Numbered from the stretch's first letter, positions 46,152 through 58,627 are shown. The stretch: 64,000 nt of DNA from an uncultured Methanobacterium sp. (GCF_963666025.1 NZ_OY762552.1:1702001-1766000), one strand, 5' to 3'. The notes: generated by a model from the sequence alone, not told the origin. Translations and numbers: made by a program.

Positions 46152-46172
46152 AGATCTGGAATAAACCTGGAA
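46152..46172 (+). promoter_or_regulatory. Recurrent upstream motif, copy in front of the ABC-2 exporter
   Basis: AGATCTGGAATAAACCTGG plus two more bases is identical over 21 bp to 48979-48999, upstream of exporter 3. It is followed at 46188 by ACTGGAAAAATATTTTTATT, like the element at 40097-40114 and 49038-49055. Located about 150-170 bp before the gene at 46324. A shared regulator site is the simplest explanation. Confidence 0.6.
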
Positions 46173-46323
46173 CTGATCCAGAAAAGAACTGGAAAAATAT
46201 TTTTATTCTAAATAAATCTCATTTTAGCTAGGGATTGGTAAAAAAATATTTAATAAGGAGTTTTAATTTATTTCCTTGTTAATATGAATCCCCATATATC
46301 TAAACGCTAAAATGAGGTGTGTT

Positions 46324-47981
<1,658 letters not shown>

Positions 47982-48108
47982 AGAGGGAGGCTTATTTTTT
48001 AAGCCTCTTAAATATCCAAATGGGAATGTGCAAACATAAATCCGATGACCTTAATATAACTCTAATAAAACATAGGTAAAATTAGGGTTTTTTAAAAAAG
48101 AGGTTAAC

Positions 48109-48390
<282 letters not shown>

Positions 48391-48456
48391 TTTTCTAAAA
48401 CTGACTAACTGTATAATAATTTATAAATAAAATCAATAAACGAAAGGGGCATAAAA

Positions 48457-48756
48457 ATGGCAATAGCCAGTACAACAGATGTATTGACACTTTATATAGC
48501 AGCAATCATAGGAATAGGATGTGTTTGTCTTTTATTAACATTATTATACATTTATTGGCAAAATTACCGTGAAATAAAATCTAAATTTAACCTAGGATTT
48601 TTATTCTTTGCAGTATTCCTATTGTTCCAGAGTCTATTTTTAACTTTGAGCATACTGTTTCATGGAGGTTTTGCCCGTGGAACAGGAGTGCTTTTAATTA
48701 TTAATAATCTGGCACTCTTTATCGCACTATCAATACTGCTTAAAGTCACCTGGTAA
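48457..48756 (+). CDS. Small membrane protein, island family member 4
   Basis: 99 residues, three membrane helices. LYIYWQNYREIKSKFNLGFLFFAVFLLFQSLFLTLSIL holds the family pattern (YWxxYxxxKSxF, then a helix with LFQ), and the ending FIALSILLKVTW matches the ALSIL(F/V)KITRE ending of members 2 and 3. AAAGGGG precedes the start. It pairs with winged-helix regulator 3 directly upstream and precedes exporter 3. Confidence 0.7.
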   Translation: MAIASTTDVLTLYIAAIIGIGCVCLLLTLLYIYWQNYREIKSKFNLGFLFFAVFLLFQSLFLTLSILFHGGFARGTGVLLIINNLALFIALSILLKVTW

Positions 48757-49171
48757 TTAATTCCTTCTTTTTTTAAAGGGATGGTTAAGGAAATTAAAAT
48801 TATGAATTTTTTATTTTTGATTATTAATTAGTCAGTTTCTTAATCCTTTTTTATCCATTAAAATGCGTCTTAATGCGCTATATCTAGCCGTTTAATGAGA
48901 TAAATATGATTTTGGCTATTTTTTGAATATATAATCTGTAATATTATTTATTTGAATTTATTTAATAAAATCTTGAATAGATCTGGAATAAACCTGGAAT
49001 CAATCCTGGATTAATCTAGTCTAGAATAGGATATAAACTTGAAATAACTATTTTTACTGATTATAAGATTATTATAATCATGGAATAAGAGAAATGGCCA
49101 TGATGATAATCATGTCTTAATGTTTGGCTAAAAAGAGGTTAAATATTTAAAAATAAACATGGAGGAAATAA
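48757..49171 (+). promoter_or_regulatory. Spacer with the recurrent motif upstream of exporter 3
   Basis: AGATCTGGAATAAACCTGG (48979-48999 including two more bases) repeats the copy at 46152 exactly. CTTGAAATAACTATTTTTA (49038-49055) repeats the copy at 40097 with two differences. GGAGGAA before 49172 is the ribosome binding site. No gene is seen in the rest. Confidence 0.55.
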
Positions 49172-50344
49172 ATGTCTAACTGGTTAATGAGTTTTAGAAA
49201 TTTAAAAAGGCGTCGTTTACGCACAGTTTTCACAATATCGGGGATAGCGATTGGAATAGCTTTAATGGTGGTATTACTTTCCATGCTTAATGGTATGGAT
49301 GTCAGGCTAACTGAACAAGTCAAGGGACTAACTGGAGCCGATCTTACAGTTTATAACTCCACCACTCAAAGTGGAGAAGGACAGGGACCTCAATCTATGG
49401 TAATTCAGCCTTACGATAATATAAATGAAGCAGATGCTGAAATTGTTAAAAATATTTCCGGGGTTGATGCAGTATCTTTAATATTAACTTCCAATGGATT
49501 TGCAAAAACTTCCAATAACATTACTCAACTGCGAATAAATGGAATTGAACCAGATTCCTATGACTATGTGTCAGGGGGAATAAATGTTGTATCCGGTTCT
49601 TCACTAAAACCGGGTGATGATAATTCAGTTGTACTTGGAAAATCAGTGAGTGATGCTCTGGGAGTGGGAGTTGATGATAAAATTTCCCTTGGCAATAACG
49701 AGAACGATACCCGAAAATTCACAGTTGTGGGAATTTATGAAACCGGAATGGGGATAATGGATGCTGCAGGATACACATCTTTAGATGCTGCTCAAAATCT
49801 AACTGGAAAAGAAGGGAAAATCTCCAATATTCAGGTTAAAACAAAGAATCCAAAGCAGGTAGATGAAATAGCAAATCTAATACCTGGAAAAATTCAGGGA
49901 GTCAAAGTAATCACTCAAAAATCAATACTTCAAAAAATGACCGATATGTTAAACACTATCCAGGTATTTGTCAGTTCTCTTGGACTCATTGCCCTTCTTG
50001 CAGGAAGTTTTGGAGTAATAAACACTATGCTAATGTCAGTTTATGAAAGAACCCGCGAAATTGGTATATTAAAAGCTATAGGTTCTAGAAATTCCGTAAT
50101 AATGAAAATATTTCTCATTGAAGCAATACTAATTGGATTGATAAGCTCAACAGTGGGTTGTGTTTTAGGGATTATAATAATATACGTATTTCCTTTAACA
50201 GATGATATCATGGCCCCTATGGTTAGCCCATCAATTATAGGGATTTCAATGGCACTTGGACTTATGGTGAGTGCCCTTGCAGGGATATATCCTGCTTGGA
50301 GAGCTTCCAAAATGAATATTGTGGAGGCAATTAAAAATGTCTGA
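49172..50344 (+). CDS. MacB/FtsX-like ABC permease, exporter 3
   Basis: 390 residues. N-terminal MSFRNLKRRRLRTVFTISGIAIGIALMVVLLSML (basic start, helix 1), outside domain (about 45-270), three C-terminal helices with MSVYERTREIGILKAIGSRNSVIMK and the ending AWRASKMNIVEAIKNV. Same family as exporters 1 and 2 but with a different outside domain, so the three pumps probably handle different compounds. GGAGG precedes the ATG. The ATPase gene overlaps its 3' end by 8 bp. Confidence 0.92.
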   Translation: MSNWLMSFRNLKRRRLRTVFTISGIAIGIALMVVLLSMLNGMDVRLTEQVKGLTGADLTVYNSTTQSGEGQGPQSMVIQPYDNINEADAEIVKNISGVDAVSLILTSNGFAKTSNNITQLRINGIEPDSYDYVSGGINVVSGSSLKPGDDNSVVLGKSVSDALGVGVDDKISLGNNENDTRKFTVVGIYETGMGIMDAAGYTSLDAAQNLTGKEGKISNIQVKTKNPKQVDEIANLIPGKIQGVKVITQKSILQKMTDMLNTIQVFVSSLGLIALLAGSFGVINTMLMSVYERTREIGILKAIGSRNSVIMKIFLIEAILIGLISSTVGCVLGIIIIYVFPLTDDIMAPMVSPSIIGISMALGLMVSALAGIYPAWRASKMNIVEAIKNV

Positions 50345-51014
50345 AAATATCTTAAAAACCATTGATCTATGCAAAGTATACAGAAGGGGCAAAGTAGATG
50401 TTCATGCCCTAAAAGACGCCAATATGGAAATAACAAATGGGGAAATAGTTTGCCTAGCAGGACCATCAGGATCAGGGAAAAGCACAATCTTAAATCTTTT
50501 GGGAGGTGTTGATAAACCTACTTCAGGCAAGATCATGATTAATGGTAATGATCTTACAAAAATGAGCGAAACTGAGCTTTCAGACTTCCGATTAAAAAAT
50601 GTTGGGCTGGTTTTCCAGTTTTTTAATCTTATTCCAACATTAACTGCAAAAGAAAATGTTGAATTTCCATTGATACTAGCTAACGTCCCGCAAATTGAAA
50701 GGGATTCAAGAGCAGTTGAATTACTGGAACTTGTGGGTTTAGGACATCGTGTAGATCATAAACCTGAAGAATTAAGTGGAGGAGAACAGCAAAGAGTGGC
50801 TATAGCAAGATCCTTAGCCAATAATCCCTCAATAATAATTGCTGATGAGCCTACTGGAGATTTAGATTCAGATACTTCCAGTAACTTTATGGATCTTGTG
50901 GAAGATTTAAATAAAAAACGAGGTCAGACTTTCATAATTTCTTCACATGATTCCATGATCATTGAACGAGTTCCAAGGGTCTACAGGATTAGAGATGGTA
51001 AAATCAGTAATTAA
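50337..51014 (+). CDS. LolD/MacB-type ATPase, exporter 3
   Basis: 225 residues from ATG 50337, inside the end of the permease gene; an in-frame GTG at 50319 is less likely. Walker A GPSGSGKSTILNL, Q-loop LVFQFFNLIPTLTAKENV, signature LSGGEQQRVAIARSL, Walker B SIIIADEPTGDLDSD and ISSHD. It forms the pump with the 49172 permease. This gene ends the efflux island; a T-rich stretch (TTTTTTTTATTTTTTTTAG) follows the stop and may be the terminator. Confidence 0.93.
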   Translation: MSENILKTIDLCKVYRRGKVDVHALKDANMEITNGEIVCLAGPSGSGKSTILNLLGGVDKPTSGKIMINGNDLTKMSETELSDFRLKNVGLVFQFFNLIPTLTAKENVEFPLILANVPQIERDSRAVELLELVGLGHRVDHKPEELSGGEQQRVAIARSLANNPSIIIADEPTGDLDSDTSSNFMDLVEDLNKKRGQTFIISSHDSMIIERVPRVYRIRDGKISN

Positions 51015-51034
51015 TTTTTTTTTATTTTTTTTAG
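51015..51034 (+). terminator. T-rich terminator after the efflux island
   Basis: TTTTTTTTATTTTTTTTAG directly follows the stop of the exporter 3 ATPase gene. Runs of T on the coding strand are how archaeal transcription usually ends. Confidence 0.45.
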
Positions 51035-51208
51035 ATTTTTCAGGGGTACATGGGATAGCCCTGTGAAAATACTCGATTTTTTTTAAATGGGCCTGCACTG
51101 TTTATCAAAAAATTTGAATATGCTTGGATCTTATTAAATATTGTAACTTAATTTAAAGACATCACTGTATCCAAGACATATTTATGTTAATTTGTAGAGA
51201 GGGAGATT

Positions 51209-51805
51209 ATGGAAATTTCAGTTATATTGGCCCATCCTTACCCTGAAAGCTTTAACCATGCCATTTACCAGACAGTTCTGGATTGTTTGAAAGAAAACGG
51301 ACACCAGGTTCATCCCCACAATCTTTATGAAGAAGGGTTTAACTCTCTCCTTGAGGGTCCTGAACTTGCCACTGGGGAAACATCCGACCCCCTGGTTTTA
51401 AAACATCGTCATGAGATAACAAAGGCCCAGGGTATTATTATCATACACCCCAACTGGTGGGGTCAGCCCCCAGCAATATTAAAAGGGTGGACAGACCGGG
51501 TGCTTAGATCAGGTGTGGCCTACCAGTTTGAAGAGGGGGATGATGGTTCAGGAGTACCAGAAGGTTTACTGGTAGCAGAAGCAGCCATTGTATTTAACAC
51601 TTCCAACACCCCTGGAGAAAGGGAGAAACTAATTTTTGGCGACCCACTGGAGAGGATATGGAAGGACTGTGTATTCGATTTCTGTGGAATAAAGAAGTTC
51701 CACCGGAAAATGTTCCGCGTGGTGGCCAGCAGCACTGTGAAGGAACGTGATTCATGGTTAAAAGAGGTTAAGGAAACCATTAACAACTACTTCCCGAAGG
51801 GGTGA
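51209..51805 (+). CDS. NAD(P)H oxidoreductase of the flavodoxin-like fold (KefF/NQO1 type)
   Basis: 198 residues. SVILAHPYPESFNHAIYQTVLDCLKENGHQVHPHNLYEEGF is the opening of the family, IIIIHPNWWGQPPAILKGWTDRVLRSGVAYQF the flavin and quinone contact region (conserved PxWWxxxPAxLKxWxDRV), and NTSNTPGEREKLIFGDPLERIWKDCVFDFCGIKK the C-terminal part. It should hold FMN or FAD and reduce quinones or similar compounds with two electrons. Start supported by GAGGGAG. Single gene. Confidence 0.88.
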   Translation: MEISVILAHPYPESFNHAIYQTVLDCLKENGHQVHPHNLYEEGFNSLLEGPELATGETSDPLVLKHRHEITKAQGIIIIHPNWWGQPPAILKGWTDRVLRSGVAYQFEEGDDGSGVPEGLLVAEAAIVFNTSNTPGEREKLIFGDPLERIWKDCVFDFCGIKKFHRKMFRVVASSTVKERDSWLKEVKETINNYFPKG

Positions 51806-51914
51806 AATTTAACCTCTCATTTGTAGATTGAGCGTACAAATTAAGTTTATATACAACAATTTTTCTTTTATAGATGATTTTAAACCAAATATATTTTTTA
51901 GTTCAGTGATGTGT

Positions 51915-52685
51915 CTAAAATATTTTTTTCTTGCCGATGAATATTCCTTGCCAGTTTATCTTAATCAAGCGGCTGTTACGAATTTGGTCAAAATAAAAGG
52001 AAGTAAGTAACAATGAAAATGCGAATGAAAAATTATATTGAGTCTCATTAGCTGCATTAACTGGCCTCATTAAGAAGATTAAAATCAACCATTGGAGTAA
52101 AATTAAAAAAGACATGGTCAAAAAATAATTATGTGTTATATTTAATTTTCTGTCTTCACGATAATATCCATATAAAATAGCTATCATGCCAATAGAACTA
52201 CCGTATAAATATATGGGTGATATGGACAGTGCAAATCCTGTTAAACAAATGATTATTATTATGATCCCTATCACTATCATGATCCCTTTTATCCTGTCAG
52301 CCAATATCAGATTATTTTGATTTTTTCCAAGGTATTTTAAGTCGCTTTTGAGAATTTTTTTAATTAAATATATGCTCATCACCGGAGCAATGGCCAAAAC
52401 AAAAAGTGTATAGATCGTTAATGGAATTTGACTGATAAATAAGACATTAATCACAAGTAACCATTGGAATAAGTTAATACCAAACATAGCCAAAAAACAA
52501 GTAATTTTTTCAAGAAATTTTTCATTTTGACTATAAACTCCATTGATAATTATTAATATCCCCATCGTAATGAGTAATAGGTCTAAAGGAGAGTTAGACT
52601 GTGAAAAAGATGCTGAAAACAAAAGTGTTATCCCAATGCCTATAAGAAATAATATAAATTTTAAATTTCTATTATCATTTTCCAC
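51915..52685 (-). CDS. Polytopic membrane protein, unknown
   Basis: 256 residues from GTG 52685, chosen because AAAGGTGAT lies 5 bp upstream (a TTG at 52691 is closer to it). Seven or eight hydrophobic segments, for example LKFILFLIGIGITLLFSASF, LLLITMGILIIINGVY and IKGIMIVIGIIIIIICLTGFAL. Short loops, no catalytic or binding motif that I recognise, very AT-rich. It converges with the oxidoreductase gene and diverges from the PEP-mutase-like gene. Confidence 0.6.
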   Translation of the reverse strand: MENDNRNLKFILFLIGIGITLLFSASFSQSNSPLDLLLITMGILIIINGVYSQNEKFLEKITCFLAMFGINLFQWLLVINVLFISQIPLTIYTLFVLAIAPVMSIYLIKKILKSDLKYLGKNQNNLILADRIKGIMIVIGIIIIIICLTGFALSISPIYLYGSSIGMIAILYGYYREDRKLNITHNYFLTMSFLILLQWLILIFLMRPVNAANETQYNFSFAFSLLLTSFYFDQIRNSRLIKINWQGIFIGKKKIF

Positions 52686-52915
52686 AGTCAATCACCTTTC
52701 ATATTCAGGAAAAGTGTATTCTTATCCTTATAATTACTACTATTTAGATAACATCAGTTATGTCTTTTCAAGGCATAGTTAAAACTCTTTGTAATAGTTT
52801 ATAGATTGCAAACATAACTATTAAAAGAATTATATTTCCAAAATAAACCTTCCATCCTAAAAGAAGGTTCAAATATAATCATTTTAAATAACTATCAAGT
52901 AATGGGGGAAAATAT

Positions 52916-53749
<834 letters not shown>

Positions 53750-53922
53750 AATCGATAGTCACTGTTATAAAATAATGTGTCTGTTAAAAAAATCAATAGT
53801 AGTGAATCCTAATTTTGCTATTGTCTGAAACTTGTTTAAGTTGAGTAAATTTATTGACAATTAATTATAAAATAAATTATAATAATAATCAAAAGGTTAT
53901 AGAATCAAAAAGGGGTTTTATT

Positions 53923-54615
53923 ATGCTACCACTGGTTACCATTTACAATGCAGTGAGTTTAGACGGGAGAATAGCAGGTTTTATTGCTGATGTGGAGCTT
54001 TATTATGAGTTAGCTTCTAAGTGGAATGTGGATGCAGTTTTAATGGGCAGCAGCACCGTACTAACTGGATTTGGTGTCAAACCCGGAGAAACACTTCCAG
54101 AATCTGAGGATGCCTTCCAACCAAGGGTGAGGGATCCTGAGGATGATAAGCCTTTACTGGTGGTTCCGGATAGCCGAGGACAGATTCGCATCTGGATTGA
54201 ATTACTTAAAATGCCCTACATCAAGGATATTCTGGTGTTATGCAGCCGATCTACTCCTCAAGAGTACCTGGACTTCTTAGATGAACGTTACATTGATTAT
54301 CTGGTGGTGGGATACCAGCACGTGGATCTGGAAAATGCCATGGAAGAACTTATCACCAAATTTGGGGTTAAGAAGGTAAGAGTCGATAGTGGTGGTGTTT
54401 TAAATGGAATATTGCTCCGGAAGGGTTTGGTGGATGAATTACACCTCTTGTTACACCCTGAACTGGTGGGTGGAACTGTAATCAATTCTATTTTTCAGGA
54501 ATCCGATTTGGATGGGGGAGAGACTCCCATCAAATTATCCCTGGAGGGTGTGGAGAAAATTAAGGATGATATCATATATCTCCGGTACAGAATCTTCAAT
54601 GGGATGTTTAAATGA
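53923..54615 (+). CDS. RibD C-terminal (dihydrofolate reductase-like) protein
   Basis: 230 residues from ATG 53923 (AAGGGGTTTTAT upstream); the frame is open to 53854 but those residues (NYKINYNNNQ) are spacer-like. The fold is marked by VTIYNAVSLDGRIAGF at the N-terminus, AVLMGSSTVLTG, and VKKVRVDSGGVLNGILLRKGLVDELHLLLHPELVGGTVI at the end, the nicotinamide-binding and active-site strands of RibD_C. In archaea such proteins reduce the ribosyl side chain in riboflavin synthesis (2,5-diamino-6-ribosylaminopyrimidinone 5'-phosphate reductase) or act on related pyrimidines. As there is no other rib gene here, the role stays open. Confidence 0.82.
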   Translation: MLPLVTIYNAVSLDGRIAGFIADVELYYELASKWNVDAVLMGSSTVLTGFGVKPGETLPESEDAFQPRVRDPEDDKPLLVVPDSRGQIRIWIELLKMPYIKDILVLCSRSTPQEYLDFLDERYIDYLVVGYQHVDLENAMEELITKFGVKKVRVDSGGVLNGILLRKGLVDELHLLLHPELVGGTVINSIFQESDLDGGETPIKLSLEGVEKIKDDIIYLRYRIFNGMFK

Positions 54616-54719
54616 TGGTTACTGAATCTTCAGTGGATTGTTTAGATGATGTATAGAATTTTAGGTGGATTGTAAACATTAATACGAGTAAAATTGGATG
54701 TAAATAATTAGTAAAAAGT

Positions 54720-55313
54720 ATGGGTACTAAAATGCTTTCTTTAATACAAAAAGACGATTTAAATGCGTATCTGGAACTTTCAGAAGTGGTGGATTACAAT
54801 AATCCCCAAATCCAATTGAAAGCTAGGGAACTGGCGCAGGGTCTGGAACAGGTTGAAATGGCAAAAACTATTTATCACTTTGTAAGGGATGAAATTGGCC
54901 ATTCCCTGGATATTGGGAGTGATGAAGTGACCTGCCGGGCATCAGATGTTTTAAAAAAAGGCCATGGCTTATGTTTTTCAAAATCAAATTTATTAGCTGC
55001 ATTTTTAAGATTCGTGGAGATCCCCACTGGATTCTGCTATCAGACACTGACTCATGAAGATGTTTTCGTCCTTCACGGTCTTAATGTAGTTTACTTAACT
55101 GGTAAATGGTTCAGATTGGATGCCCGTGGAAACCGTGATGATGTGGATGCCCAATTTTCTATGGATAAAGAGAAACTGGCTTTTTCTACCCTGGAAGAAG
55201 GAGAAGTTGATTATCCATATATATTTTCTAAACCAGATAAAAGAGTTGTAAATGTATTAAGTACTTTGGGGAGTGTTGATGAGGTTATGAACACTATCCC
55301 CACTACCCTTTAG
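54720..55313 (+). CDS. Transglutaminase-like cysteine protease-fold protein
   Basis: 197 residues (ATG 54720 or 54732). The catalytic triad of the transglutaminase-like superfamily is visible: Cys in KKGHGLCFSKSNLLAAFLRFVEIPTGFCYQ, His in HGLNVVYLTGKWFRLDARG (HGLNVV) and Asp in RLDARGNRDDVDAQF. A helical N-terminal part (ELSEVVDYNNPQIQLKARELAQGL) precedes it. Many archaeal and bacterial members hydrolyse amide bonds. Substrate unknown. Single gene. Confidence 0.85.
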   Translation: MGTKMLSLIQKDDLNAYLELSEVVDYNNPQIQLKARELAQGLEQVEMAKTIYHFVRDEIGHSLDIGSDEVTCRASDVLKKGHGLCFSKSNLLAAFLRFVEIPTGFCYQTLTHEDVFVLHGLNVVYLTGKWFRLDARGNRDDVDAQFSMDKEKLAFSTLEEGEVDYPYIFSKPDKRVVNVLSTLGSVDEVMNTIPTTL

Positions 55314-55655
55314 CGGATAAAACTGATAAGTGATTTTTATTTTTTTTTATTAGTTCTTTTTATCGAGTCCTCTTATCAGGGCTTCTTTTTTTAGGTTAAT
55401 TCTTAGGTTAATATTTAGGTTAATTCTTAGTTAGGTCCTTTTTTAGAGTTTCCTTTTTTTGGCTTACAACTATTAAATGTACAGATTTATCCTATGAAGT
55501 TTTAAATAGTACTCCAACGTTAACTTATTGTATAACTTAAATTAGTCTAGCGATATCGCAGTGATCAAATTAATTAATTCAGGGTAATTATTTAGAGGTT
55601 ATTTCAATAGAGGTAATTTCAGAGTTATTTAAATGAGTAGTAGAGGTTATTTCAA
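55314..55655. other. Spacer with a 12-bp tandem repeat and a 14-bp duplication
   Basis: TTAGGTTAATTC and close variants occur three and a half times in tandem (55391-55434). Directly upstream of the methyltransferase gene AGAGGTTATTTCAA occurs at about 55592 and 55642 with a partial copy between. A TATA-like TTTAAATAGT lies at 55500-55510. No gene seen. Confidence 0.5.
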
Positions 55656-56458
55656 ATGAGAGATGATTACGTTCATGGCTATTCAGAAAGAGAAGCAGTA
55701 AGGCTGGTTAATCAGGCAAAAACACTGGCTCCCCTCATGCATCACGACACCAGTTATCCGGAGAGGAGTAAAGTGCTGGAAGCTGGTTGTGGTGTGGGTG
55801 CTCAGACCATAACCCTGGCTAAAAACAGTCCTCAGGCAGAGATAACTTCAGTAGACATATCAACGCCATCCCTAAATCATGCTAAAGCTTTAATTCAAAG
55901 TGAAGGAATTTCAAACGTCCAGTTTCAAACTGCAGATATCATGGAACTCCCATATGAAGATGAAACCTTTGATCACGTGTTTATATGCTTTGTCCTGGAA
56001 CATCTCCCGGACCCGGTAGGAGCTCTTTTGAGTTTAAAGAGGGTTCTCAAGAAAGGAGGTTCCATCACAGTTATTGAAGGAGACCATGGGTCCTGTTACT
56101 TTCATCCTGAAACTGAAGAGGCAGTTAAAGCATGGCAATGCCTTATCAAGGTTCAAACAGACCTAAACTGCAATCCATTAATGGGAAGAGAACTTTACCC
56201 ACTCTTAAATGAAGCTGGTTTGAAGATATCCAGATAGATCCTCGGGTGGTTTATGTGGATGAAAGCAAGGGTGAACTGGTGGATGGATTTATTAAAAAGA
56301 CCATTATTGCCATGGTGGAGGGTGTTAAAGACCAGTCCATTGATTCTGGACTCATAACTCCAGAAGCATGGGATAAAGGAATTCAGGACCTTCACCGGTC
56401 TGCAGAACCATCTGGAACATTTTTCTATAATTTCTTCAAGGGAACGGCTAAAAAGTAG
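55656..56458 (+). pseudogene. SAM-dependent methyltransferase, frameshifted
   Basis: The first frame (55656-56237) holds the complete Rossmann fold: KVLEAGCGVGAQTITLAKNSPQAEITSVDIS, QTADIMELPYEDETFDHVFICFVLEHLPDP. It stops after EAGLKISR. The second frame (56246-56458) is the natural C-terminus (VVYVDESKGELVDGFIKKTIIAMVEG...). If the run of three T at 56219-56221 had four, the sequence would read EAGFEDIQIDPRVVYVDESK without interruption, about 267 residues. It is therefore one gene with a one-base deletion, or a sequencing error. The substrate is not known. Confidence 0.82.
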
Positions 56459-56716
56459 ATATAACTAACAACTGGCTACAAATCAGTTAAATCATCCAAG
56501 TTAAATCCTTATTTTTTATTATTTTTATAATCAACTTTTTTTAAAAATGCCCTTGATGTCAAAATTTCTAATTTTTCCATTAGTTATTAAATCAAGATCT
56601 AATATCAAATCAATCAAATCAAGATTTTTCTATTAATTATATCATTTTTTAATTAACTAGATCAAAGTTCATATCCATTGTTCATCATATTCTAATAAGT
56701 GTAGAAGGCGATTAAC

Positions 56717-57487
56717 ATGAGTAAATTCGAGAAATCAGAATGGTCTGAAAGAGAACATGCACAGGAATTCATGGAAAATGCAGATATCTATATACTGGAA
56801 CGAAAGAGGTTATTTGAAATCTTAAAATCATTTTATCGGTATTTTTTAGGCAATAATGGATCACAAAAGCCAGTTAAGGTTTTGGATCTTGGATGTGGTA
56901 ATGCAGCAATTACCATGGAGTTATTAAAGGAAGATAATAAAATCAATGCCACTCTGGTGGATGGGTCACTGGAAATGCTTAAAAATGCCCGGAATAATCT
57001 AAAAAATTATAAGGACATGAACTTTATCCATAAAACATTTCAAGAATTGTTGGAGAATGAATCACAGGATAAAGCATCGCAGGATAATGGATCACAGGAT
57101 AATATCATCTCCGGTGAATTTGATCTGGTGGTTTCCTCCCTGGCTATTCACCACATCGCTACTGCAGAAAAAAAATCACTTTTCCAGTACATCTATGACC
57201 ATCTGAAATCAGGAGGATTCTTTTTAAACATTGAAACTGTAAAGGCCCCTGTAGATGAATTAGAACAGTGGTACCGCGTACTCTGGAGTGAATGGATATG
57301 TGAAAACCAGGATAAGCTGGATACCCAGAAGAGTTTTGAATATCTACCAGAGCAGTACAAGGATAACCCTGACAATCACCCAGACACTCTGAAAATGCAG
57401 TTAGATGCGCTGGAATCAGTTGGATTCTCTCGTGTTGATTGTTATTACAAGTATGGGATATTCTCCATCTACGGGGGAATGAAATAA
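56717..57487 (+). CDS. Class I SAM-dependent methyltransferase
   Basis: 256 residues. Motif I VKVLDLGCGNAAITMELLKEDNK, acidic motif ATLVDGSLEML, then an insertion with a small internal repeat (SQDKASQDNGSQDN, about 116-129) and motif IV FDLVVSSLAIHHIATAEKKSLFQYIYDHLKSGGFFLNIE. The repeat is built from a 9- to 15-bp DNA repeat (ATCACAGGATAA), so its length could vary between strains while staying in frame. Start: GAAGGCGAT before the ATG. The substrate is unknown. Confidence 0.85.
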   Translation: MSKFEKSEWSEREHAQEFMENADIYILERKRLFEILKSFYRYFLGNNGSQKPVKVLDLGCGNAAITMELLKEDNKINATLVDGSLEMLKNARNNLKNYKDMNFIHKTFQELLENESQDKASQDNGSQDNIISGEFDLVVSSLAIHHIATAEKKSLFQYIYDHLKSGGFFLNIETVKAPVDELEQWYRVLWSEWICENQDKLDTQKSFEYLPEQYKDNPDNHPDTLKMQLDALESVGFSRVDCYYKYGIFSIYGGMK

Positions 57488-57686
57488 TAAATTCAGGCAA
57501 TCAACTGGAAACTGGCTATAATTGAATATTATTTTTTAAATCATAGTTTCAAATCATAGATTATAATCAATCATAGAATTGAAAATTATAATCAAATATA
57601 GATTTAAAATTAATGGATTAATTAAAAGAAAGTGAATTAATATCCCATTTAAATAAAATTAATCGAAGAAAAAGGGAAGAAAATAC

Positions 57687-58517
57687 ATGGAAAAAATTGG
57701 ATGCATTGGCTACGGTGCCATGGGAAGCATGATCATCAGAGGTATCCTTTCATCTGGAGTTCTATCAGAATCTGATCTCATCATCACTACCCGCACCCTT
57801 CATAAATTGAAAGATTTGGAGGAATCATATCCCCTAGTGGAGATAGCTCCAGATAACATAACTGTGGCACGAAAATCACAGAAACTATTCATCTTCGTGA
57901 ATACAGGCAGGGTTAAGGAATTACTGGAAGAAATAAAGGATCATCTCTTGCATAACACCCACATCATCTACATAGCTGCGGGTTTAACCATGGAAAATGT
58001 TGAAAAGATTTTTCCAGGCAGGATAAGTAAGGTAATTCCCAGTTTAACCTCCGAAGTAGGGGATGGAATCTCTCTGGTAGCCCATAATTCGAAAGTAGAA
58101 GCTGATGAGGCAGAATTTGTGGAGAAAATCTTCAAAGCCCTGGGGAAAGTTAGAATAGTGGAAGAAGACCAGTTTGGACTGGGAGCTAATTTAACCAGCT
58201 CTGCTCCAGCATTCATATCTTTCATCATGATGAAATTTGCAGAATCTGCCTTAAAAGAAGGACTTTTCACCCAAAAAGAGGCTGAGGAAATGGTTAAAGA
58301 AACTCTCTATGGAACAGCCAAACTTCTCCAGAGAACAGATATGGCATTCGAGGATGTTATCGCCCAGGTGGCAACCCGTGGAGGCATCACCGAAGAAGGA
58401 CTGGATGTGCTGGAACATGGATTACCCCACGTATTTGATGAACTCTTTGAAATTACCCTGAAAAAATATGAAAAGCTTGAAAACCAATTGAATGATGAAT
58501 ATGATCTAATTGAATAG
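57687..58517 (+). CDS. Pyrroline-5-carboxylate reductase-like protein
   Basis: 276 residues. The Rossmann start MEKIGCIGYGAMGSMIIRGIL has the GxGxMG nucleotide-binding motif of ProC, with IIYIAAGLTMENVEKIFPGRISKVIPSLTSEVGDGISLVAHN in the middle and the ProC-like dimer domain after residue 160 (FGLGANLTSSAPAFISFIMMKFAESALKEGL). ProC makes proline from P5C with NADPH. The typical C-terminal ProC motif (SPGGTT) is here ATRGGITEEGL, close to it. A proline or related imino-acid role is likely but not certain. A 39-bp tandem repeat begins at its stop codon. Confidence 0.82.
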   Translation: MEKIGCIGYGAMGSMIIRGILSSGVLSESDLIITTRTLHKLKDLEESYPLVEIAPDNITVARKSQKLFIFVNTGRVKELLEEIKDHLLHNTHIIYIAAGLTMENVEKIFPGRISKVIPSLTSEVGDGISLVAHNSKVEADEAEFVEKIFKALGKVRIVEEDQFGLGANLTSSAPAFISFIMMKFAESALKEGLFTQKEAEEMVKETLYGTAKLLQRTDMAFEDVIAQVATRGGITEEGLDVLEHGLPHVFDELFEITLKKYEKLENQLNDEYDLIE

Positions 58518-58627
58518 ATTGGTTGTTTGGATGGGTTTATGTGATGGATTGGGTTGATTGGTTGTTTGGATGGGTTTATGTGATGGATTGGGTTGATTGG
58601 TTGTTTGGATGGGGTTTATGTGGTGGC
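58517..58627. repeat. 39-bp tandem repeat, 2.8 copies
   Basis: Units begin at 58517, 58556 and 58595 (GATTGGTTGTTTGGATGGGT...). Units 1 and 2 are identical; unit 3 has one added G and then diverges at GTGG. The first base is the last base of the ProC-like stop codon. Not coding in any frame. Confidence 0.88.
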
